Positions 1 through 7,699 of a stretch of 64,000 nt of DNA are shown in pieces; the first letter of the stretch is position 1; each line of letters starts with the position of its first letter. Source of the DNA: Pedobacter schmidteae (GTDB taxonomy: Bacteria > Bacteroidota > Bacteroidia > Sphingobacteriales > Sphingobacteriaceae); contig NZ_LS999839.1 in NCBI RefSeq assembly GCF_900564155.1, forward strand, positions 3,903,097-3,967,096. The letters run 5' to 3'. Below the pieces are notes generated by a model. The model ran no database searches. It saw only the letters and a program-made list of their open reading frames with translations, and was not told the DNA's origin. Made by a program: the position numbers and the translations under genes.

Positions 1-296
1 GGGAGCCCAAAAAACCAGGTGGCCAGATTCCATAAAATAGCCGCCAGTAACCCGGCTATCAGTACCTGCATGGTTACAATTTCGGGATGAACAATACCTT
101 TGGCAATGGTGTTGGCTACATGAAGTTTAAAAATCAGATATGAAATGAAATTGAAAAAGGCTGCCCATAAAACAGCCAATCGAGGAGATAAAACTCTTGT
201 GCCTACAATTGTAGCGATAGAATTAGCTGCATCATGAAAGCCATTGATGACATCAAATAACAAAGCTAGTCCAATAACTATGATAAGTATGGTCAT
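1..296 (-). CDS. PiT-family inorganic phosphate transporter, N-terminal part (runs off window)
   Basis: Read on the minus strand from ATG at 296, the first 98 codons are open to the window edge. The N-terminus contains DVINGFHDAANSIAT, the signature of PiT/PHO-4 sodium- or proton-coupled phosphate permeases of the inner membrane, in which the Asn-Gly-Xaa-Xaa-Asp-Ala-Ala-Asn core binds phosphate. Two hydrophobic segments follow, one around residues 1-15 and one around residues 75-98. The ATG is preceded by a purine-rich stretch; the frame stays open further upstream but has no ATG there and the residues do not look like a PiT N-terminus, so 296 is chosen. The rest of the gene lies outside the window. 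Family assignment is firm; substrate (phosphate) follows from the family. Confidence 0.88.
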   Translation of the reverse strand, partial: MTILIIVIGLALLFDVINGFHDAANSIATIVGTRVLSPRLAVLWAAFFNFISYLIFKLHVANTIAKGIVHPEIVTMQVLIAGLLAAILWNLATWFFGL

Positions 297-476
297 ACCT
301 CCCCCTTCCAGTATGAATTTTACTATATTAGTACTTAAAGTTACGAAATAGAAATTACTTTGTGGGTGTTTCTCAAAATCCCGGGCAGGTAAGTGGTTTT
401 GAAAATCGGTTAATTTTTTGTTAACTTAAAAAATAGCTTAACAAAACAATAATTTAACAAATTATATTCGTTGTCT

Positions 477-484
477 TACCTTTG
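477..484 (+). promoter_or_regulatory. Bacteroidota -7 box (TACCTTTG)
   Basis: TACCTTTG matches the Bacteroidota sigma-A -7 consensus TAnnTTTG exactly. I see no convincing -33 TTG at the usual distance. It would start a transcript near 491 that runs toward the palindrome at 715-752. Confidence 0.5.
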
Positions 485-488
485 CGCA

Positions 489-737
489 GTGAATTTACCT
501 ATTTTTATATTTCATGAAATCGTCATTCGGCTTGACGAAATTAATCCTGCGATAGGAAGGTATAAGTCCAGTATAAACGAAGGTGAAGTACATGTATTGT
601 CAACAGAGAATGGGACATTAATTGTTCCAACGCATTTCCTGCAGTTGCAATTTCGTGACCCGACGCTGATTGGGAGTACTGATCTGTCGATATTGGCCAA
701 CAATTTTAGAACAGGCTCTTTAAAGCAGGTCATGTGA
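489..737 (+). CDS. Hypothetical short ORF of uncertain coding status
   Basis: An open frame runs from a GTG at 489 (or TTG at 471) to TGA at 735-737, about 82 codons. The inferred protein is soluble, has no signal peptide or membrane segment, and I do not recognise it. Against it being a gene: there is no ATG in frame before the penultimate region, the likely promoter box at 477-484 would put the transcript start at about the GTG, and the last codons are formed by the left arm of a perfect palindrome. It could equally be a non-coding transcript or the remnant of an older gene. Residue composition is ordinary, which is the only argument for coding. Confidence 0.3.
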   Translation: MNLPIFIFHEIVIRLDEINPAIGRYKSSINEGEVHVLSTENGTLIVPTHFLQLQFRDPTLIGSTDLSILANNFRTGSLKQVM

Positions 738-752
738 CCTGCTTTAAAGAGC
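715..752. terminator. Perfect 18-bp inverted repeat between convergent units
   Basis: Arms 715-732 and 735-752 are perfectly complementary (GCTCTTTAAAGCAGGTCA and its reverse complement) with only TG between them. It lies between the plus-strand short ORF, whose stop codon is inside it, and the end of the minus-strand GyrI-like gene. No strong T-run follows on either strand, so it is a probable bidirectional terminator or a cruciform-capable palindrome rather than a textbook intrinsic terminator. Confidence 0.6.
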
Positions 753-775
753 TGCTAAGTTTTCAGCTTATATGA

Positions 776-1399
776 TCATTTCACCGGTTCTCTTAATATT
801 GTTTTCAGCTTGTGCTGCTCTGTTTTTCTAAAGTCAGATAAGTAGATTTCATGGTGCAAACCATTTTTTTTGAAGCTGTGTTTCTCAAACAATACGTTCA
901 TTTTTTCTAATGATCCAGGTTCTGTTGAAAAGGGACCGATGTGTAATATTTGAACACATTTTCCTTCATGCATTTCGTAGAACCGGATATCGCCGGCAAG
1001 TACTGATTTCTTTTTTGCCAGTGTTATTTCAATCCCCTTTTTTACATCGTCTGCTGTTACATATTCGGGGAGTCTGATGAGCAGGCGATATTCCCATTCG
1101 CTTCTTGCTATTTTCTGGGGAGCCTCGGCAATAGATATGTTACTGAATTTGTTTTCGTCATACCACCATTGACATTCCAGCTTTGAAACTGTGAAATCTC
1201 TGCCCGCGTCTTTGCATGCAAATTTGATAGCATAGGCCGTAGCGTAAAGCGCCTGGAGTTTTTCAGAAAAGTTTTGGCCTGAAGGATCTCCTTTTCCCGT
1301 TAAGGAAAGAAATTGCGCGGGTTCAATATCAACAATCTCAGCTGTTGTTTTAGCATTGAAGTAGGCTTTATACTGTTTGGTTAAATCTATTTTTTCCAT
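776..1399 (-). CDS. GyrI-like small-molecule-binding domain protein
   Basis: A soluble protein of about 207 residues that resembles the single-domain GyrI-like/effector-binding proteins (the fold also found in the ligand domain of AraC- and MerR-type regulators), without a DNA-binding domain. Recognisable family features are the N-terminal segment ending in FLSLTGKGDPSG, the following ALYATAYAIKF helix, and the late EMHEGKCVQILHIGPF strand. The start is set at the Met of MEKIDLTKQYK because family members begin about there; an in-frame ATG seven codons upstream (1420) is possible. It is transcribed away from the DUF2200 gene, with about 100 bases between them. Ligand and role are unknown. Confidence 0.75.
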   Translation of the reverse strand: MEKIDLTKQYKAYFNAKTTAEIVDIEPAQFLSLTGKGDPSGQNFSEKLQALYATAYAIKFACKDAGRDFTVSKLECQWWYDENKFSNISIAEAPQKIARSEWEYRLLIRLPEYVTADDVKKGIEITLAKKKSVLAGDIRFYEMHEGKCVQILHIGPFSTEPGSLEKMNVLFEKHSFKKNGLHHEIYLSDFRKTEQHKLKTILREPVK

Positions 1400-1503
1400 T
1401 ATTTTTATGATGAGACTCAAAGTAAAATAGAAGGACTGACAACAGTATGGCAGTCTGTATCTGGTATCATTTTAAAAAACAGCTGTCATTTAATTGGAAT
1501 TAA

Positions 1504-1854
1504 ATGGATAATACAAGAGTATATAGGATGTCTTTTGCGGGTGTTTACCCGCATTATATTCATAAGGCAGAAAAAAAAGGGCGGACAAAGGAAGAAGTAG
1601 ATGAAATTATATTCTGGCTCACCGGATACAATCAAATAACACTACAGGAGCATATCGACAATAAGACTGACTTTGAAAACTTTTTTGCCAAAGCACCTCA
1701 AATGAATCCAAATGTTTCAAAAATTACGGGAGTGATATGTGGTTACCGGGTGGAAGACATTGAGGATGAGCTTATGCAAAAGGTACGTTATTTGGATAAG
1801 CTTGTAGATGAATTGGCGAAAGGGAAAGCGATGGATAAGATTTTGAGAAAGTAA
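1504..1854 (+). CDS. DUF2200 family protein
   Basis: A 116-residue soluble protein that fits DUF2200 over its whole length: MSFAGVYPHYIHKAEKKGR near the N-terminus, then EEVDEIIFWLTGY and a central FFAKAPQMNPN segment. Proteins of this family are widespread small cytoplasmic proteins with no established function. It stands alone, divergent from the GyrI-like gene, and ends just before a long imperfect hairpin. No cysteines or metal ligands are arranged in an obvious site. Confidence 0.88.
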   Translation: MDNTRVYRMSFAGVYPHYIHKAEKKGRTKEEVDEIIFWLTGYNQITLQEHIDNKTDFENFFAKAPQMNPNVSKITGVICGYRVEDIEDELMQKVRYLDKLVDELAKGKAMDKILRK

Positions 1855-1863
1855 ATTTTAAGA

Positions 1864-1922
1864 GCTGTCGGCAAAAGTAAGATCGCGTAAATTACGTCAG
1901 GTCTTACCTTTGCCGACAGGCG
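1864..1922. terminator. Imperfect long hairpin, likely bidirectional terminator
   Basis: The left arm from 1864 (GCTGTCGGCAAAAGTAAGA) pairs with the right arm ending near 1922 (TCTTACCTTTGCCGACAG) with one mismatch; the loop contains a short palindrome of its own. It sits between the convergent ends of the DUF2200 gene and PUL 1. Confidence 0.6.
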
Positions 1923-1947
1923 TTATAGTAGCACAGTGTATTTTTAA

Positions 1948-1992
1948 CTACCTGGTTGTGTAGCCACCATTGGCAAAAATAGTCTGACCATA
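1948..1992 (-). pseudogene. Possible C-terminal remnant of an SDR oxidoreductase
   Basis: Immediately after the stop of the SGNH esterase, the minus strand reads YGQTIFANGGYTTR then a stop, in the same frame. GQTIFxxGGYT is the typical C-terminus of short-chain dehydrogenases/reductases. No other part of such a gene is present on either side. The likely reading is that the esterase end of PUL 1 was joined to the tail of an SDR gene by deletion or insertion; the match is short, so chance cannot be excluded. Confidence 0.4.
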
Positions 1993-3135
1993 TTATTTAA
2001 TGAGAATTCCTGAAATAATTTGTGCATACCATCTGGCAAGATAATCATTGGGGTGGTTTACATTATTTCCAGTCATGTCCTGATAAGTTTTATGTTTCAA
2101 CAGTTGCTGATGAACTCCTGTTAAATCGGCCAATACCACACCTTTTTTTGTCAATTTTTTTAATTCTGTTTTATACAGATGCTGAATTTTGCTTTGCATT
2201 GCATAGGGGTTTGCCAGCATTGGGGAAACAAGGATAAATTCAGCGTTTGGATTGTTGATACGAATCACATCCATAATACCAGAAATTTGTGCCCGATAAA
2301 TTTCCGGCTGTACATTAAAGGTTCCATCATTCATTCCAAAGCCTATAATTACCAGATCTGGCTTTTCTGGTAACACAGCTTTTGCAACATTTTCGACGCC
2401 CCATTTTGCCAGTTTTCCGCCTACAGACTGATTGCTAAAATCAATTTTTCCTGCATATGTTTCCCGTAAATTATAGATGATAAGTTCTGGCCAGGAAGGC
2501 ATAAATGGTGCTTGATTTTGAAAACCACTGGAGTTAGCGCCAGTTTCGATGCTATTTCCATAGAATACAATCTTAAGACGCTGCTTGTTTTTTAATTTCG
2601 TTTGGGTATGTTCAAGTAATCTTCTTGCAAATTTAGGTATAGGCCCCAGCCATTTTTGGGATAGGTCAGGTAAATAAGTTATGGAGATTTGCATAGATCT
2701 GAAATAGGTACCTTCATTAAAAAGAACAAATTCTCCTTTTGTTTTGCCTTCCATAGACCAATCGGGCCTGATGGTTTTAAATACGAGATCTTCATGTCTG
2801 ATAAATGGAATTGCGGAATGGGGCGTGAGTTCAATTCTTCCATTTTTATATATCCAATCCTTACCTTGGATAAAGGTCTTGGATAAATCAGCCGATTTTA
2901 CCGATAAAATCTCCCTCGCCTTAAATAGCAATGGGCCGCTGGATTCCTGGTCATATTTTATGATCTGAATGATTTCATCACAAATTGTATCGGCTTTCCA
3001 GAAAGGAGTCAGATAGCTTTTTAAGCTAATGTAACTACTCCATTTTGAGTTGATGTGTTGTCCGTATCCTATTGTAACACAGCATATGGTTAGCAGTATT
3101 GTACTTTTTATTTTTAATATTAATAGTTGATTCAT
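1993..3135 (-). CDS. Secreted SGNH/GDSL-type esterase, last gene of PUL 1
   Basis: 380 residues with a signal peptide (about 1-25), an N-terminal beta-rich region of about 160 residues and an SGNH hydrolase domain from about residue 187. Block I reads FYGNSIETGA with the candidate nucleophile Ser195; block II Gly is in SVGGKLAKWG; block III is GFGMNDG (Asn269); block V is NNVNHPND with the candidate catalytic His361. Block I has Asn in place of the usual GDS Asp, and the DxxH motif reads NxxH, so the standard Asp of the triad is replaced and a Ser-His dyad is likely. Its place at the end of a rhamnosidase PUL suggests removal of acetyl or similar esters from a plant or microbial glycan. 108 bases separate it from the gene before it. 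Confidence 0.8.
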   Translation of the reverse strand: MNQLLILKIKSTILLTICCVTIGYGQHINSKWSSYISLKSYLTPFWKADTICDEIIQIIKYDQESSGPLLFKAREILSVKSADLSKTFIQGKDWIYKNGRIELTPHSAIPFIRHEDLVFKTIRPDWSMEGKTKGEFVLFNEGTYFRSMQISITYLPDLSQKWLGPIPKFARRLLEHTQTKLKNKQRLKIVFYGNSIETGANSSGFQNQAPFMPSWPELIIYNLRETYAGKIDFSNQSVGGKLAKWGVENVAKAVLPEKPDLVIIGFGMNDGTFNVQPEIYRAQISGIMDVIRINNPNAEFILVSPMLANPYAMQSKIQHLYKTELKKLTKKGVVLADLTGVHQQLLKHKTYQDMTGNNVNHPNDYLARWYAQIISGILIK

Positions 3136-3243
3136 ATTGTTTCTTGATCTGTTAATGTTTAAAATTCGTCATTGTTTAAATATGTTCACCAGGTTTTGTC
3201 TCATCATACCAGTGCGACGCAAGGATATATTTTCCAATTAAAA

Positions 3244-4191
3244 TTATTTGAGCTTAGCCGTAAGCCTTAAGTTTTTGAATTGCAAACCGCAATCAAATGT
3301 GCCGGGAACTTCCCAACCAAAATTCATGCTTCCAATCCCCAGATCATTTAGTTGAGTGTCTTTCATAAAGCCTCTTTTCTGTGCTTTCTTAAAAGCATTA
3401 ATTAGCAATGGATAAATATCTTTTTTAATATCAATCCATTTTTTGTCCTGTAAGGACCCTTTGAAAAGGTCTTTTGCAGCTATATTTAAGATGAATTTTT
3501 TGGTGGCATCTTCTTTACCCAGATCTTGTTCAGCATATTCTTTGATGTCCCGATAACGATAGTCGTATAAAGGCAAACCGAACCAAAAGAAATCACCATA
3601 AGCGGCAGATTGTTTATTCACATTTTGAACGGATAAATACAAGGATACCTGAGCGGTATGCAGTTTTGGATCTAATGAACTTTCCATCTTATTGTGGGCA
3701 TACATTAATTTGGTGTTAATCGTAAATGTTAAATTCCGTATTTCATTTAAACGTATTTTGCTCTTTACTTCCTGGGCAAGAAGCAGGTGAGGCCAATCCT
3801 GGTTGTCCTTTCGGGCTGACGAATATTCATTTGACCCGATTACTTCCATGCTTACCAAAGTGGTATGGTTTGCCTTCATAAAAGAGATCTTTTTTCCATG
3901 ATTTTCATAGCTTGTTTTTCCGGAACCCCTATTCGGTGTCACATTGACCAGGTTAAATTTGCTGCCCCATTGAGCCAATGTCCAGATTGGTTCGGTAGCT
4001 GTTTTGCCAAAGGGATACAACTGAGAAATGGGGGCGGGGGCAGCAGAAGTCAAGCCAAGTAATTGAATCCCATTTTTGAAATTTCGGTCGGCAATTATCT
4101 CCTGGCTTTTATCTTTCCGGCTTTGCTGGGCAATGACAGGTGTATGGCAATAAAAAAAAACGCCTATAAAAAGTAATTTATGTAGTTTCAT
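3244..4191 (-). CDS. Secreted protein of unknown family, paralogue of the 6633-7664 lipoprotein
   Basis: 315 residues with a signal peptide ending near ...VIAQQ. I do not recognise the family. It is clearly related to the lipoprotein encoded at 6633-7664: both contain DxNFxxG near the start, a W-x-LAQW segment, a central LMYAHN/LLYHARN strand followed by HTAQVSLYLSVQN / HAVQFSCTFLIQN, a DYRYRD/DDRYSA segment, and an ending with GIGSMNFGWE / TMGIECPG. The beta-strand-rich pattern with regularly spaced aromatics suggests a jelly-roll, perhaps a carbohydrate-binding or lyase/hydrolase fold, but no catalytic motif is evident. It is 35 bases downstream of the rhamnosidase and probably co-transcribed with it. 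Confidence 0.7.
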   Translation of the reverse strand: MKLHKLLFIGVFFYCHTPVIAQQSRKDKSQEIIADRNFKNGIQLLGLTSAAPAPISQLYPFGKTATEPIWTLAQWGSKFNLVNVTPNRGSGKTSYENHGKKISFMKANHTTLVSMEVIGSNEYSSARKDNQDWPHLLLAQEVKSKIRLNEIRNLTFTINTKLMYAHNKMESSLDPKLHTAQVSLYLSVQNVNKQSAAYGDFFWFGLPLYDYRYRDIKEYAEQDLGKEDATKKFILNIAAKDLFKGSLQDKKWIDIKKDIYPLLINAFKKAQKRGFMKDTQLNDLGIGSMNFGWEVPGTFDCGLQFKNLRLTAKLK

Positions 4192-4226
4192 TGTTGTAGT
4201 TTAAATTATTTAGTGTGTCTAAAAGG

Positions 4227-6626
4227 CTATAGAACAATTGTTTGTTGACCAGGACGAAGTGGTACGGTTTTGCCTTTCCAGACCAGACTTCCAGTAAGCT
4301 GGTCTGGCAGACTGATATTGGCGTGTAGCCCATTTTTGGAATGTTTTTTAAAGCTAACCAGAATATCACCATCAGGATGGGGAACCTTTCCCTCAACAAA
4401 ACTTAGTGTACCTAGTTGTGGGGCAATCTGCACCGTTTTGAAGCCTGGACTTGCAGGTTTTATACCGCAAACTAAAGCCAGGAAGTCATAATTGGGACTA
4501 GCACTCCAGGCATGACAGTCAGATCTGGTTGGATCTGGTGTTTCGGCAAATGTGGTCAGGCCTAAATCTATCATTTTTTGCCATGGTCCGAGCTGCTGGA
4601 GGTAATCGTCTCCAAATCCAGTTTTATCCATTGCCCGAAATAAATAGAATTTATAATATAAAGTACTTTCTGTGAGTTGCCGATTATGAAGTATATTGGT
4701 CATCAGCTCTTTCTCTTCAGCTTCAGTAAGCATACCTGTAAGTACAGCCATGATGTTGGCGTGCTGACTATAGCTGTCTTGGTCTGGTGAGTCGGCCAGT
4801 AGGCTTCTCTGCTTATTCCAACAAAGTTCGTAGGTTCTTTTCAATAATAATTGATATTGGTTACTGTATGATTTAGCCTGTTCTGTAAAGCCATTTTCAT
4901 CAAATAATCTGGTAGCAAGCTGTAACGCATATACATATTGTAGTGTTAAAATGGATGAATTGCCCTTTAGTATACCTTTGGGACAACCACCCACCGGATA
5001 CTGATTGTCCCATGGTTGAAAAGACCAGTCCACGAAATTCCACCAGTTTGAGGGGCCAAGAATCCCATTTTGACCAACCTGATGTTCATACCAGGACAAG
5101 ACGTTGCGTATACCGTTGAATTGTTGTTTTACAAAAGCGAGATCTTTTCTGTGCATCCAGTAGTCGTATACCATATCAATCCAATACAAAGAAAATGGAG
5201 GTATAATTTGTGTTTGATGAGCTGGATACCGGCTTTGAGTTAGACCCAGGGGGAGCATTGATTGCTGAAATTGTAATATTGCATTTCGCATCAAACGATC
5301 GTCACCGGAAACGTACAGCGAAATGAGTGATTGAATTCTGGTATCGCCAATGTATTGCAATTGTTCATAATAGGGACAATCGAAATATGTTTCCCCTGCA
5401 CATAAACGTGCCGTACGCCAACCAGTATCCCATATTTTTTGCAAATTGGCATTACTGCTTTTAAAATAAGCATTTTCTTTAAAAGGGTAGGCTGTAAAAT
5501 AAGCATATATATCCTCCAGTATCAGCGGTTCAGATTTTGTTTCTATATTTAATTCCAGGTATCTAAAAGTTCTGAACCATAGTGTTTTTAAGTGAACCTT
5601 TGATGCTCCGTTAAGTAAAAACGTGTCCAGATAATCACTGTCAGCTGTTTTTCCCGTGATGTCATTTCTGTTCCCTTTGATCCCTTTGGCATCGGTAAGA
5701 GCCTCGGCATATCCAAGTGTAATTACTGCATTTTCTCCCCCCGAAACAATTATTTCGGGGTAGGCGGTAGTTAAAAAGGCTTGATCCAGGAGGATGCTGA
5801 CTTTCCGGTTGGAGGGGATATGAATAGGAGACTTTCCTTGCAGGAATTTCTGATCAGCATCAATGTGTGTTATTCGTCTGATGCTGGTTATGCGTTGTTC
5901 TTTGTGTTCCATAAATGGAATGTTACTGGGGACGAGCATCCATTCCCAATCGCCAAATTTGCCATATGGAATTCCCTGGCCCAGCATTCTGGCTGAAAGC
6001 CAATGATCATCATTAAAACCCAAATGCTCCCATCCCGTGGGATAAAGCGACAAATTAAGATATTCACCCTGGCCAACAACAGTACGCAATGCTTTTTGTT
6101 TGGGACTGATATAGCCTTCATTTTTAAATACAAGCCAGCTACTATTGGTATTGACGACCATCTCGGAGGCTGTATTGCCTTGTAAAATAAATGCGGTTTT
6201 GTTACTCATTTGTGCCAGGGGTGCATATTCGGAAAAATTCCATACTACAGCTGCAAGTGTATTTTTTCCTTCAAGTAGATGCCGGGCAATATCAATGGTT
6301 TCAAACTTCCAATGATTAAGATCTGATCTTGCCGGACCGATACACACTTCTTTTCCATTTACATACAGCCGATATCGGTTGTCGCCCGAAACATGAATGA
6401 TAAAGCTGTCAGGTCTTTTTTTTAGTTCAAAGCTTTTTCTGAAATGAAATACACCATAATCTTTAAGGGATACCTGGGGATGGCTGATCCATTCTGCCTG
6501 CCATTTGGTATTTAACAAGGCCGGGTTAATGGAACCATTAACCTGACCTTTTAAATTTATAGAATTAAATGACAGTATCCAGAATAGGGCTATACTTATA
6601 GCTGTGTTTTGCCTACTGATTGTCAT
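4227..6626 (-). CDS. Alpha-L-rhamnosidase, GH78 family
   Basis: 799 residues with a signal peptide, an N-terminal beta-sandwich (about 40-150, with the GDNRYRLYVNGKEV signature of the rhamnosidase accessory domain), a further beta domain, an (alpha/alpha)6 catalytic barrel from about 385, and a C-terminal beta-sandwich. The catalytic motif DCPYYEQLQYIGDTR gives Asp416, Glu421 and Asp428, with the same 5- and 7-residue spacing as D567, E572 and D579 in Bacillus GH78 RhaB; Glu695 in TTFAETPDP is the candidate counterpart of the catalytic base. His705 lies in the conserved CHAWSASP. The enzyme should release terminal alpha-L-rhamnose in the periplasm. Only 6 bases separate it from the lipoprotein gene upstream. 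Confidence 0.92.
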   Translation of the reverse strand: MTISRQNTAISIALFWILSFNSINLKGQVNGSINPALLNTKWQAEWISHPQVSLKDYGVFHFRKSFELKKRPDSFIIHVSGDNRYRLYVNGKEVCIGPARSDLNHWKFETIDIARHLLEGKNTLAAVVWNFSEYAPLAQMSNKTAFILQGNTASEMVVNTNSSWLVFKNEGYISPKQKALRTVVGQGEYLNLSLYPTGWEHLGFNDDHWLSARMLGQGIPYGKFGDWEWMLVPSNIPFMEHKEQRITSIRRITHIDADQKFLQGKSPIHIPSNRKVSILLDQAFLTTAYPEIIVSGGENAVITLGYAEALTDAKGIKGNRNDITGKTADSDYLDTFLLNGASKVHLKTLWFRTFRYLELNIETKSEPLILEDIYAYFTAYPFKENAYFKSSNANLQKIWDTGWRTARLCAGETYFDCPYYEQLQYIGDTRIQSLISLYVSGDDRLMRNAILQFQQSMLPLGLTQSRYPAHQTQIIPPFSLYWIDMVYDYWMHRKDLAFVKQQFNGIRNVLSWYEHQVGQNGILGPSNWWNFVDWSFQPWDNQYPVGGCPKGILKGNSSILTLQYVYALQLATRLFDENGFTEQAKSYSNQYQLLLKRTYELCWNKQRSLLADSPDQDSYSQHANIMAVLTGMLTEAEEKELMTNILHNRQLTESTLYYKFYLFRAMDKTGFGDDYLQQLGPWQKMIDLGLTTFAETPDPTRSDCHAWSASPNYDFLALVCGIKPASPGFKTVQIAPQLGTLSFVEGKVPHPDGDILVSFKKHSKNGLHANISLPDQLTGSLVWKGKTVPLRPGQQTIVL

Positions 6627-6632
6627 AATTTA

Positions 6633-7664
6633 TTAATTGGCTAGTAAGCTTAAATTTTTGACCTGCATGGTTAGAATATTCAAGCCCGGACATTCGATGC
6701 CCATCGTAAATAGCGAAATTTTGTAATCGTTATAGTTTTGCGACTCTGTAAGTATACCTCGATTCCAGGCTTCAGTTAATCCATTTTTTATCAACGGAAG
6801 TAAGTTTCCATTGATGTTTTTCCATTGTCCAACTGTTAGTCCGGTTGAACTGAAGGGGGTAATTCCAACGTCGTAAATCAATTTTCCGGTAAATAGGTCT
6901 GTGGAAATAGATTGTGCCGGTGCGGAATAGCGATCGTCAAAAAGCATGACCAGGAAGTACATCGATTTCCCATAGCCAGTGCTTGCAGGGTTTAGGTTTT
7001 GGATAAGAAAGGTACAACTGAATTGTACCGCATGGATGGCTGAATTATATCCGGTAGTTTGATTACGTGCATGGTAAAGTAATTTCGCATCAATATTGAA
7101 CTGTACACTGCTTAGGCTCCCTAAAAATGGAGTACTGGTACCTAACCAACCATCTGGATCGGCAATTTTTAAATCGGCAAGCATTGCAGGGAAGGGATCC
7201 GTCGCTCCCCTGTAAATGTTGCTGAACTCATGTTGTCCGTTTATAGCAAAAATCAACGAGCCATCGGCAGAACTGGTTGGACCTATTGTAATCGCCTTAT
7301 CGGAATTGGCAAACTGCGATGATCCAGAGGCTAAGATACTAGGTGTGGCTGCATAAATACTCGAATGACTATACCACTGTGCCAGATTCCAAACAGGGCT
7401 TCCATTTGCCGTTGTGTATTGTAAGGGACCTTGAACAGTACCTGTATTTGGATGTAATACGTTAAACCCTTTCTGAAAATTCTGATCAGTTAACAATTGA
7501 AGTGGAGCTATTAGGGAATTGGGGTGCTGTATCCCTGATTTTTTAGCAACGATTTCAAGTTTCATTTCAGGGGTTTGTACCTGCTGTTTGCAGCTTATTA
7601 AGCTGGACGAAATCATCAATAAAAACATAGCGATGCTATTTACTCTGGTTGAAAGTACCATCAT
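6633..7664 (-). CDS. Lipoprotein of unknown family, PUL 1 (possible surface glycan-binding protein)
   Basis: 343 residues beginning with a lipoprotein signal (SSSLISC, lipidated Cys about residue 25) and therefore membrane anchored. It directly follows susD and precedes the rhamnosidase, the position where many PULs encode a surface glycan-binding protein. The body is beta-rich and paralogous to the product of 3244-4191 (shared W-x-LAQW, HAxQ, DRYSA/DYRYR and GI-C/GIG blocks). No catalytic residues are recognisable. Glycan binding is inferred from position and lipidation; an enzyme of an unlisted family is the alternative. Confidence 0.7.
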   Translation of the reverse strand: MMVLSTRVNSIAMFLLMISSSLISCKQQVQTPEMKLEIVAKKSGIQHPNSLIAPLQLLTDQNFQKGFNVLHPNTGTVQGPLQYTTANGSPVWNLAQWYSHSSIYAATPSILASGSSQFANSDKAITIGPTSSADGSLIFAINGQHEFSNIYRGATDPFPAMLADLKIADPDGWLGTSTPFLGSLSSVQFNIDAKLLYHARNQTTGYNSAIHAVQFSCTFLIQNLNPASTGYGKSMYFLVMLFDDRYSAPAQSISTDLFTGKLIYDVGITPFSSTGLTVGQWKNINGNLLPLIKNGLTEAWNRGILTESQNYNDYKISLFTMGIECPGLNILTMQVKNLSLLAN

Positions 7665-7699
7665 TTTTAGATTTAAAAGGTGAATAAATTTTCTACATT

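Noticed and set aside
776..1420. Upstream ATG at 1420 as start of the GyrI-like protein
   Set aside because: Adds seven residues not typical for the family; kept as an alternative only.
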